From positions 620,001-684,000 of the forward strand of contig JALIRH010000044.1 of assembly GCA_023055505.1 (NCBI GenBank): DNA of 64,000 nt, given 5' to 3'. The notes beneath the pieces are model-generated. The model ran no database searches, was not told the DNA's origin, and was given only the letters and a program-made list of their open reading frames with translations. This document shows, in pieces, positions 53,201-64,000 of the stretch (position 1 is its first letter; each line of letters begins with the position of its first letter). Made by a program: the position numbers and the translations under genes. Source of the DNA: Callipepla californica brunnescens. Its lineage: Eukaryota; Chordata; Aves; Galliformes; Odontophoridae.

Positions 53201-54179
53201 CGCTGTTTTCCTTTTTCAGTAAACCTCATCTGACATTATAAATGGAAAAGCTAAAGGCTTGCTCAGGATTGTGGGGTAATGCAAATTTTACAGATTATGT
53301 CAGGTATTATCTAAAACTAATTTGTTAGTGCTTTTTTTCTAGTCCTGTACGGTTGTTGATGCACATTAAAAGAGACTTCCAAGGAAACCTGCGGACTTTG
53401 CAAGCCCATCTTTAGGTATTTTTCTGTGGAAAATGATATTTAACAGCTGTAACTGTAATGGAGTTCCCTGCAGTGCTGTTTGACCTACAACCAGTGGTCA
53501 GATTAATATCTCAAGGGCAGAATTTTTTGGTGAAAACACAGTGTCCCAACAGCATGGATAAAATGCAAGATAGAAGGATAATGCATGGAGAAAAAGCTTA
53601 CTTTTTTCTAAAATAAAATCAATGTAGTAAATAGAACACTAAAGTAACTCCAAACTTGAAAAATTACCTATGGTACATGTTAGAAAATGTGAAAAAATGG
53701 GAAGATCAGACTAAAGAGTACGAGTAGCAATCTGTTTTGCTCATCAAAGACTTATATTGCAGTATAACTCTTGTTCTTATTCTGCGTAGAGTTTTTGTGA
53801 GTCTCCATCTTAAACCATTTAAATTCTATATATTAAACAATATTTGCAAGTTACAATTGTGTGTATATTTGTGTGTGTTAGAACAGTTCACTGCATCTGT
53901 AAGTACAACTTTGTTTATAATTAAAATATGTTAAAACTGTTGATGGACTAACAAAGTAATGCTGGAAGATGCAAGCTGCACATCCATAGAAGATCCATGT
54001 GACGCTATCTGCCTAAACTGGGCCACACCAGTATAGGACACCTGAAATATATATACTGTGAGAGGGAGAGTGACAAGTAAATGATAGCCCACATGGATAT
54101 TTTTAAACTTTTCATAAAAATAGGCAGAAATAAGAGCATATCTGGAGAGCGACCAATGGCAAATAACCGTGCACACACA

Positions 54180-54760
54180 TGTGCATAATTAACAGGCTTC
54201 AAGAAGCAGTAATGATCATTCTTTTAACGCAGCGCCAGTCTGCCAAAGGAGGTGAACACATCAATAAAACGCAGCATGAAATTTTAAAAGATCTTTGACT
54301 AGTTTGGCTTTGGGGAGCTTGTCAGATTATTAACTTTAACCTAATTTTAATTTTGTTTAATGTGATTTCTTTTCCATGAAGCTCTTTGAAGGAATGTTAT
54401 TTATGCAAATAAACTACAAGGAAAATTGGTTTTATAACTAAATGACAGTTGACAGACTCAACTGTAATAGCCAGTTGGGAACTTCTAAAGCATGAGTTGT
54501 TTACTCAGTAGTACAAATTGCATAGCTCTGATTATTAGGGACAGTAAATATCTTAATAGTGGCTATTTTAATTAACAGAGTCCTACGGCTGGATCTCAGT
54601 CCCTGCTAAGATTGTTTTGTGCTGCTCCAGTGGCAGCAAAAACAGCCTCAATCCTTATTTCAGTACTTGCCCTATTTAATAGTTCAGAGGAGCTGGGATA
54701 ATGAAGGTCAGATTTGTCCCATTCATTTCCTACCAAAACAATGCTTCTTGCTTGACTGTT
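54180..54760. promoter_or_regulatory. Candidate conserved enhancer (motif-dense)
   Basis: This stretch packs an octamer ATGCAAAT (54403-54410) overlapping a forkhead-like AAATAAAC (54407-54414), tandem TGACAG sites (54443-54448 and 54450-54455), and many TAAT/ATTA homeodomain cores. It has no stop-free frame of note and no repeat. The texture resembles vertebrate developmental enhancers, but conservation cannot be tested from this sequence alone. Confidence 0.3.
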
Positions 54761-57700
54761 TGCACAAAGAATAAATCCCTCAATTTTTATCCTTGCTGTC
54801 AGCTATAACTTCTATTTTTGCCTTCATCTGACTCCATAGTTTTTTCATTCTGCCTAGGATGCAAGCCTTTTTTGAATTCTCTCTTTTCCCGAATCTTAAA
54901 TTCTACTCCAGTGTCAGATTTTCAGATTATTTTTTTTTTAATTTTTGCTTCGTTTGAATTTCAGTGTATTTCTGTCAGACAAACCAAACCCAACCAAAGC
55001 TCTATAGCTGCTACATCTGGAAGTAATATAGCAACCTTTTCATATTTTCACACGTAAAAATATGGAAGCTATGTAAGGAGAAAGCTATTGCATAAATTGC
55101 CATTTTCCTTCAAAAGCAAGATTTTGCCTGCTGACAATCTAAGTAGCATGACATGAAATTATGCAGCATGGTCTCTGCAATAGTCCTTGGTCTTCATGCT
55201 TATCTTCGCTTCTATCCTGTACCATCATTCTACGATTCTTGAATTAATTAAGTTAGGAAACAGGTAGCTAAAGAGACATAAACACCACATATTGTCAGTA
55301 GCTTGCTGTAATACTCTGAAATGAATGTTCCAGGTATTTTCCAAGTGGATTCACTGTGAGAATTATGTCTGAAGAGCTATCGCTGATACACATATAATCA
55401 ATCTAATTTCTGAAAGCCTGATATTCCAAAATACACTTTTATTAAGCAACCTATATTTGATTGTTGCTTGAAGAAAAGCTGGAGAAACACTCAGCTCTCT
55501 GTTTTTTCCTGTGTTCTAACATACATCAACCCAAAACCACAGCTCCTATGCAGCAGAGCATGAAGGGAGACAGATTCCAACAACCTTGGAATGCCTCATC
55601 AGGTGAGTTAGATGGGGTCAGGGAGGGGGTTGCCTCCAGCTCCCTCCTCATGAGTTAGCTTGGGAACAGCCTAAGAGCTTAGAGGCAACCAAACTTAAAT
55701 TTCAGAATATAGTCTTCTCCTTTCTGCATCTCCTTTCCCATCTATAGGTCTCTCTTTGAGAATGGACTGGACATTTGCTTTCTGATCCATTTTACTCTAT
55801 CTCTGACTGCCCAGCATGCCCTAGACAATAATTCAGAAGTTCAGTGATGGTAATGCAAGTCATTTGAGCGATCTGAAGAGAGGACAGAAAGCTGATGACA
55901 ACTACTAGGTAAGCATTGCCATGAATGAACTATCCCTGACCTAGCTATGAAATTGTGGCTGAGAAGCAATAGCAGTGTTTGAGTAGGAATGAAAATCATC
56001 TGGACAACAAAAGAGGAAGCTGAATTATGGTGCAGGATATCAAGTCAGCTATAATTAGGGTAATCCAGTTGAGGTAGAATAATAATGATAGGGTGCAACA
56101 TAAATAGGAAGAGTACACATTGTTCAGGCAAGCTAGAAGCAAAAGGCAGAGTAGTGAGAGAGTATTATACATTCATAATGTGCTAACCAAAAAATAAAAA
56201 TAAAAAGGATAACATAGTTAAAAAAAAAATTAAGGAAGGATCATAGAAAGATTTGTATAATGCTGGATGCCTGTTTTAGTCCCCTAGAGTTTAATTTGTG
56301 CTGGGTAAAGATCTCCATAATGTTATTAGAAAAAGAAATATTAGCACTAGGGGAGATTTACTGTATTTATGGGAAATTCTGACCTTCTAGAAATAGGTTT
56401 TAAACAAATACTACTTCGAATGGCAGAAAGTAGGAATATCTGGCTATGGTAAGTAACAGATTTTTCTCTGAACAAAGGAGATGAAGCAAAGCAATGTGCC
56501 TAAGAAATTAAGCAGTAGTTATGCATCTTCAGTTAAATATTTGAAAACATCACATCCTTGCGACGTCTGTGAGTCATTACTGAATCAGAGAAGAAAAAAA
56601 CAGAAAAACAGTGCGCAGACATATCAGTTGAGCTGAAAAAATACCAGGCACTAACTAAAGTCTATCTACAACACAACATGGTCACCAGTATTAACTTAAA
56701 ACAAAAGGAAATAAAAGAGAAATACACATTCTAATAACTTGTTTAATGTTAGAGCTGTTTCATTATTTGAGCTGAAGAGTACAGATGGACAAATATGCAA
56801 AACTACTTGAAGGCAGAAGAAAGTTTGATTAAAAAATGATCTTGGCTTGGATAGACAAAATAAATCAAGGCTGGAGGGGGTAGTAACACAAGGGAAAGAG
56901 AAGAATTATTGTAGCATAAATGATAACGTTGGCACAAAACCAACTGGACCTATACCAGTATAAGTAAAGGATAAAGGATTCTTAATCACTAGAAGATTTA
57001 ATTTCTCAGCAACGTTTTCTATACAGACACACCAAGACAAAGACACAGAACTCAGTGAAGACATAATTTGTGATTTCATAATTAAGATGGTCACTTAGGA
57101 GACCCTGGCATCCAGGAGAAATGAGGTGATTTTGATTCTTGGCACTGACTAACAGTTGAGCTATTTTATCCTGGAATTTTGCATACTTTCATAGGAAAAC
57201 ATGATTTCCTATGGATATGAAGTATCCATTTTAGTATTCCCTGAACCTGCATGTCTTTGTCAGCAATTCGAGTTGTAGCTGCACTGTGCCACAATATATG
57301 TGCTTACAGTAACTAAGTTTTGGCCAAAAAAGAAAATTTGGAAATACTTTTGAATGCATTTAGATGAAAAATGGAAAATGAGGAAAAATTATTTGAATAA
57401 AAAAAGAATTTCCCAAATGAAATGGTCTTTTATCTATATGGTGTTACTATGGAGACATGATGTCTTATTGAGAGCAAAAAAGAATATTTGGTTAGATGGA
57501 TGCGTACTCCTGTAGTCATATAATAAAAGGAATTTAAAATGGTTATGCTCATTGCTGTAATGTTTCTTAGGAAATAATTGTAGAAGGATGCTACTATTTA
57601 ATTGCTGTTATTTCCATTTGAAGTTTGATAAATCAGAGATGAACAGATGTAATTCTCTCTGGTTTTAGAACTAGTGCTTCTGTCTGAAGATTCAAGTGGA

Positions 57701-60360
57701 CATCTCTGAATCACTTTGTTAAGTTGGTAAGGTACCTTTTCCCTGGAAGTAAACATCAGTATTTTCCAGTAAGAGCTGAATTGCTCTGGCACAATTGTCT
57801 GGCAATCTGCAAAAACTGGAAATGAAATTGCCAAGTATGAGAATGTATAACAGTCTTAATATGAAGAGCATGAGCCATCAGACCTTGAAGTTCTGTGAGG
57901 CATCCTTGCACTTGTCACATAAACAATACAATACAAAAAATAGTTTGCACTATGCGATGGTCTACAAAACTATTGCCTTTTTCTAATTATGCTAAACCTT
58001 TATGACCTGTCTGTTGGAGACCTACTTGCATAAAATTTAATGTTGCAAATGTATACGGTGATGGAATAAAACATCTCAGTTATTCTCTTAAGCTCTATTT
58101 AGAGACAGGGAAAACATCTTGAGCACCAGAACAACCAACCAGTTCTTTCCCAGCACTCAGCTGGTCGTATCTTATCCAAATGCAAATTCTTTGTTATGTA
58201 AGGTAACCTAGCTTATTCTGTCCTCACTAAAAACAGTCCCATGTTGTTAGCGTCAGATGTCCCCATGCAGCACTTTGGAATGATGCATGGCCTTGCAGCA
58301 TGCTGCAGCCCATCACCCCAATAGCACTATAGGAAATCCTCAACACTTCTAATCCAGCAGTCATTTTACTGTTAAACTTGGAGCAAAATGCATCAGCTTG
58401 AACTGCCTGGGCTCTCTCTTAGAAGCAACTTGCAGAAAGGAAGCACTTAGACACATTAGAAAAGCTTCAAAAATAAGTTAGTGAGTTGGTGGATAGACAG
58501 AAGCTATGCCCCCTTAGAGAGCTACCTGCAAATTGTCAATTAAAACTGCCAAGCTACAGCTGAAACTATTTTGCTGCATACTTCTGTTAATGCATTAAAT
58601 GGAGTCAGAACACATGACCTAAAGGTTGTACCTCGATGGCTTATAAAACCTTGGCTGGGTGTTCTTTCTGCTTGCAATGAAGCAGAAGAAATAGTTTTGC
58701 AGCACAGGGAACTGAAGTTCTCACTCTGCCATTTGTTGAATATTTGCTAAAAAGAAGGCATTTCTGATAGCAAATAAGAAGATATGTCTCACTTAAGTTT
58801 CCCCAGGTGAATCGTAAAGTATAACTTAATATGCACGTGCATCTGTTCTGCAGAAGCTACAGACAGGAGGAAAATTATATGAGTGTTTTAAAGGTTCGTT
58901 AGTAATGATAGGCACAATTATATTTTGTTAATGTAAGTTGGAAGTTTTAAAGAGGAAGAACAATGGCAGACAGAACATCTTTCTGTCCTTCCCATTTCCT
59001 TTCCCCTTCTTATGTTACATATAGCTTAATAGACTCTATTAAGTCTGTCTATTAGAGACTTTTTTTTCTTATGCTGCCCCTGAGTTGTAGATTTGTTTTT
59101 ATTTATTTGTCTCCTAGAGCTGAATTCTGAATTACAGAAACAGTTCTGGCAGAATCTGTTTTGTTTTGTTTTTTTTTTCTGGTTGCTTTAAACTATTAAG
59201 ACCACTATAAGCTGTTTACAGAAATGATGTAAAGAGACAATTGACCTTTGTTTTCTGCCCTCAGATACCTGACCTGCTCTAGGATTACAAGAGCCCACGT
59301 TCCTGTTACATGACAGAGGTCAGAATTTACTGGCATCAGTGGTAGCTGCTACAGACTGCACTGAGGTATGCAATGTAATGAGCAGAATATCGAAAAATAT
59401 ATCTGTTTTGTGGAGATGGAGGGTGAATATTGGCTTGTGTTGTGCCTTTTGTTACCCAGCCAAGATTCCTTCAGTCTGTCACCAATACAGCTTCTTGTTG
59501 ACTGTGCTGTCTGTCTCTCAGGCGTGGAAATGCTGTTTCTGCTTTCATCCTTATTTTCCTGGCAATGCAGTGAGAGGTAGAAAGAAGTTGTTAATATTAA
59601 AGAGAACAGTGCTGTAGCACTTAACAAGGACAGAACTGGACATTTTGTCTGTATAAAGGCTAATGTAGCTGCTGTAATGTACAGGCATAGTTAAAACTAC
59701 AGTTTTTGGCATGTTAGTTTTGGCACTGTAGGCCAATTAGTCTGTTGTGAGATAATGAAAGGTCACATTGATGGCAGGGTAAAGAGAGCATGAAGTCTGA
59801 ACAGAAGGTTCCAGCACACTGCCTTTCTGGAGTGTGCTGACAGAGACAGGTATGGTAACCACGTAGCTGGGTCATCTGGGGCCTGAATTTCATAAACTTC
59901 TAGACTGCAGGGAACGTCTTTGCATACAGGGAAAACCTCATTCCTAAATGCTATCTGCTTCTTTTCTTACACTTGATAAATCCCAGCCCAGAGGTGGACT
60001 GGACAAATGACAGAAAAATTTTAACAATTAAAATTGGCCTCTCACTTACTGAATATTAAAGAGGTTTTTTGACTGTACTAAAGAGCTCTTCACCGTATCC
60101 TTTCCTTTGTCTTTGCCCAACACACGTTTATAGTTCTGTCAAGTGTCAGTTTACCTGTGATTGGCAGTGCTTAGGGGCTAGAGGGAGAACAGAGAAATGT
60201 GTTTACATTGCCAAAAATAAGAGCTTGCTGCTATCATAACTTTAATCCCTTTGGATTCTAAGTCATACTACCCAAAATATCCAGAAGTCCAACCCAAATA
60301 AGTAAGCAAACAATTTGGTCATTATCTGGGACAAAGAAAGCATATTTCTTCCTCCTCTTT

Positions 60361-60410
60361 AAAATAATAGTAATATGTATATAATAATAATATATAATAT
60401 TATATATATT
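60361..60410. repeat. AT-rich low-complexity tract
   Basis: Alternating ATA, AAT and TATA units over about 50 bases with no G or C except at its start. Confidence 0.85.
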
Positions 60411-61742
60411 CTTTTTTAAAGAGAGGAAAAATAAGCTTCAGCAGTATTTCAAGTAGAGCTTTTCAATTTTTATTTTTATTTTTTCTAAAAAGATTTCTTT
60501 CACAGTATAAAACTTAGGAGACTATAGATATTTTTCTAACAAATAACGTGGGCAGACAAAACCTGGAAAGCATTCTATTTTCATTGCTAGAAATGAGTGG
60601 GGGGAAAAAATAGCCTTAAGTTCTTGAGGAGCAGATCTTAAAAATAAGATTTATTTTTTTTTATGCCCTTGAAAATCTTACAGCTACAGATTGAGATCTG
60701 TGACAATAAAATTAGCTTTTGAGAACATGAAGGCTCTCTTGCACTGAGGAAGATAACACATAATTAAGCCCAAGGTATACTAATAGTTAGATGTTTTCAG
60801 ACTAAGTTTAATATATCATGGCTATATATAATGCAGTTATGCATCATACCAATTCTGATGAGAAATCATGTGCTGAATGACTGTGAAAATTCAGAACATG
60901 CTGCCTTTTGAGAAAAGGACCTGGCTTGTTTTTGTCTGAAGAGGGCATCACTTCCTCCAGGATGTCAGGTATTGTGTCAAGCTATTATTATATTTTGTGG
61001 ACATAGTGAAGCATAATTTTTCTTGTTTTACCCATAAGCTATAATCACCACATTGATCTAAGAAAGCAAAGAAAGTGTCAATATAAATTATGGATATGTA
61101 TTATCTGCACAAATATACCAAAGTGAATGTATAACTATGTCTCCTTCTAGCTCTTTGTGGAGCTTTAGAACTCTGGTTGCTTAGCAAAGACTGAAATTGC
61201 TGAAGTATCCAGTCCTGAGAACAGGTGCTGATAATTCTCATCTTCATGGAGTTTGAAGGCAGAGGTGACCATCTACACTGACAGACATGTCAGAGCCCAG
61301 TAATCACTTCTAATTAAAGTATCTCCTTCAGAAAGCAAATCAACACTTCTCATTACTTGGTTCAGTAGTTGATGTTAAATCTCTGCTGTCTTTGAAAGTG
61401 AATCTTCAGTTTTCAGTTTCCAGTGAATATTTTTTTATCCCTGATAAGACTTCTGTAGAGATAAATATATTAATAATCAAATCTACTTGAAATTTACTTT
61501 TGAATAAGATAAGCACATTTATTTTGCAGAGTTGCTTGGTATTTCCTCCAACACTACCATCGTTATTTTTATTTTGGTTTTGCCATTTTCTTAGTGTATT
61601 CTTTTATACAGGATACCAAGAGTACACAGTAGTTTGTATCAGTCCAACATTGTTGATTCTGGATCAAAAACACATTTATACTTCTACTCACTAGTTCTCA
61701 TGGATTTCTAGGGTTAATTTTGGTGGAAGGCAAGTAGAGCAG

Positions 61743-61789
61743 GGTTTTTTGTTTTTTGTTTTTTTGTTTTTGTTTTGTTTTGTTTTTTA
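61743..61789 (+). repeat. (GTTTT)n-type T/G-rich tract
   Basis: G followed by four to seven T, repeated over about 47 bases. The unit length drifts towards GTTTT at the 3' end. A simple repeat; no retroelement body is recognised next to it. Confidence 0.9.
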
Positions 61790-63860
61790 TGAAAGCTGTT
61801 TAAGTTGAGCAATGGTTCTGAAATGAGAAATTACATGCTCATGGATGTGTCCAGTCTGCATATGTCCACAGAGCGCTCTGCACAGTCTGTAACCTCAGGC
61901 AAAGCAAATTGCTGGCTTGTCTAGTGAGATTTCATTTGCCTCCTACCGGCTTGGCAGAGCAACCTAATGTCTGCCTGTAGCTGAGCATGTTGATGTGTGC
62001 TAAACATGTCCTGGGACCCCTGCAGAATTATGATCCCTCACTTGTGATACCAATATTACTAGCCTGAAGCTCAGAAGAGCGCTGTCAGGATAATGACAAA
62101 CAGAAATAAGAGGCTTTGCCTGATTTGCATTTGTAAGTGTAAAACATCTAACACAAGTGAATCTTAAATGCAAATGTACACAAATATCACCAGCCACTTG
62201 TTGGTAAGCTTGGCATTGTGTGTGCAAATAGCACTGTGTGCCAGAGCCCATATAGTTTTAAAATTGGCATAGGTTACAGGTTGTTGCTGCTTTCATATTG
62301 AAATACTTCTTGGTATTTGGTGTGACTATATCTTTTTATCACTACCTTTATGATAGAAGGAGAAAGAAGCTATTATTAAGTCATAATTTGGGATTTGATT
62401 TGGTCTTTGTTGCACCTTATCCATAAAATCCCTTCCTAACATTTTTTTTTTCTTCCAGAAGAAATCAGGCATAGATACACCATAATCTATTTTTCAAGTC
62501 CTTCTCAGTAAAATGCTATACTTGATCTTGTATCTGAGATATATTTTTGAGTTCAGGAACTTTTCTATAAAAAATGCAGTGTTTCAGTCCATTAGTTACT
62601 CACTTTATTTTGACCTAGCTTTAACTGTATTGAACATTGTGCAATTGAGAGCTGGGAAATGGCCTTCAGTAGAATGAATGATTTTATGATCTCCACTAAT
62701 TTGTAATAGGACAATGACCACATTAAGGAGATGTTTTGTGATTTTCCTTTTGTTTTATAAAAGGCTTCAGGCTACATACTAATAAAAAAATGGAACCAAC
62801 TGCTGTTCCTATTTGATATCACTCACCCAAATATTTTTCTAACATATATAGAGTTCTTTGCAAGTACAAAATCCCTTACTATGTCTTGCATCTTCCTCTC
62901 ATTTGTCCAGCCTGTTGCTCTCATTATAGCAGAACCTGCAGCTCAGGCTTGCTTCACTTCAAACTTCTGTTCATAGAAATCTCTTTCAAATCTATCCTCC
63001 AATCATCTAAAAAATCTTACTTCTCTGGATCTGTAAGAGAAAATCTGTCTCTGTAAAAGGATGAATCAAATATATCTGTTTGTGCTTTTATTTTTGTTGA
63101 CTTTTTTTTCCCTTAGCTTTTATTTTGGAATGTGAAGACCCTGATTAAAATGTCAGATTCCCCACCAGCAATGAAGTAATACCTCCATCAAAAGTAGCTA
63201 GCTTGCAATGGGAAAAAAAAATCTAGTGTGGACTGTGCTCATCTATAACAAGAAAATTCCCAGTGGGTTTCTAGGACAGCACTGCCCTCCCATGCAGTGC
63301 AGGCTTTCAGCAAAATCCTTTCCAGACAGATTTCACCAGAGAGCAAAGCAATGGACGCCTCTAGAGAGTGGATGCCTCGTTGATGAGGGGGGAAGGATAA
63401 GAAAGGGTGATACAATGTCCTGAATTTGTATCCAGACCATTTAAAGACATAACTTACTAGTCCAGAAAAAAGTATCCTGTCTGTGAACTTGCAGCATTGC
63501 TAGTGAGACTTGCTCGAAGCCCAGGACACTCTAGTCAATAAAAGCTGACATAAGGTTGAAACTATGCTGTGTAGAGGGTGTTTAAGAATGTCTAACTGCC
63601 TGCATTTGATTATCAATTCAATCATTTTAAATTACATTTTTGGAGTATGAATCTTGAAGTGTCTTTTAGGTCAAGCTAATCAGAACAGTTAAAATCACCT
63701 TCTTCCTGTCCTATGGGGTCTCATTAACCCACACAGAAGAGGAAACCTGTCACTTCTTACTCTTTCATTTAATTTCTGCTCAAGTAACCAGCCTATTTCT
63801 GCTTGTCTGAGTTGTCATTTCAAGAAAAGAAATATTATATTCATAAAAATTCAAGATGAA

Positions 63861-63881
63861 TTTTATTTTATTTTATTTTTT
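63861..63881 (+). repeat. (TTTTA)n short tandem repeat
   Basis: Three complete TTTTA units followed by six T. Confidence 0.85.
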
Positions 63882-64000
63882 GATGCATAAGATGGGATTT
63901 TGGCCTTACCTTCTGATCTGACCAATATAGTCAAGGTGCCATTTGTACCAATGTTTCAAACCCTAAAATCTGCTTGTGCATAAACTAGAACTTGTACTGG

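Larger units (their letters stand above)
50291..64000. other. Intergenic DNA, no gene recognised
   Basis: AT-rich DNA without any coding exon that I can assign. It holds a motif-dense stretch (54180-54760) that looks like a candidate enhancer, a 60-nt segment with strong splice sites (55543-55602), AT-rich tracts (60361-60410), a T/G-rich tract (61743-61789) and a TTTTA repeat (63861-63881). In human, KNDC1 follows ADGRA1; none of its exons is seen here. Confidence 0.6.

Noticed and set aside
1..64000. CRISPR arrays, operons, prophage or integrated bacterial elements
   Set aside because: No regularly spaced repeats; introns, CR1 and MIR elements show vertebrate nuclear DNA.
1..64000. tRNA or other structured RNA genes
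   Set aside because: I saw no A-box/B-box pair or conserved snRNA/snoRNA signature by eye; a covariance-model scan would be needed to exclude diverged ones.

Overview
The window is vertebrate nuclear DNA, most likely avian. It has one split gene with GT-AG introns, very AT-rich introns, minus-strand fragments of CR1 LINEs (the dominant bird/reptile retrotransposon), at least one old MIR SINE, and a low overall repeat load. I cannot name the species. A crocodilian or turtle is possible, but the compact, repeat-poor texture favours a bird.

Positions 121-38169 hold five plus-strand coding exons of ADGRA1 (GPR123), an adhesion G-protein-coupled receptor. They encode 571 contiguous residues. These cover all seven transmembrane helices, a third cytoplasmic loop of about 55 residues, a Cys/His-rich cytoplasmic tail of about 260 residues, and the C-terminal PDZ-binding motif ETTV. 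The exons are 121-248, 1136-1259, 9314-9459, 33714-33809 and 36948-38169, and every junction keeps frame. The start codon lies upstream of the window: an in-frame TAG sits directly before the first exon, and in human ADGRA1 the initiator Met immediately precedes the matching residues. Unlike ADGRA2 and ADGRA3, this receptor has no long extracellular LRR/Ig/GAIN region before helix 1.

The four introns (887, 8054, 24254 and 3138 bp) hold simple repeats, three minus-strand CR1 fragments, two MIR-type SINEs (one less certain), AT-rich inverted repeats and no other gene that I recognise. A long AT-rich 3' untranslated region probably follows the stop codon, with candidate poly(A) signals between 38.36 and 41.15 kb.

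From about 41.2 kb to 64 kb I find no gene. The region holds one clear CR1 fragment (about 50.05-50.29 kb), simple repeats, a few strong but isolated splice-site pairs that could mark long non-coding RNA exons, and stretches dense in homeodomain, octamer and TGACAG motifs that look like candidate regulatory elements. In human the next gene downstream of ADGRA1 is KNDC1; none of its exons is recognisable here.

I did not find an undescribed biological system. The most useful leads are the candidate enhancers, the possible unannotated exons in the gene-poor downstream part, and the His/Cys-rich receptor tail.
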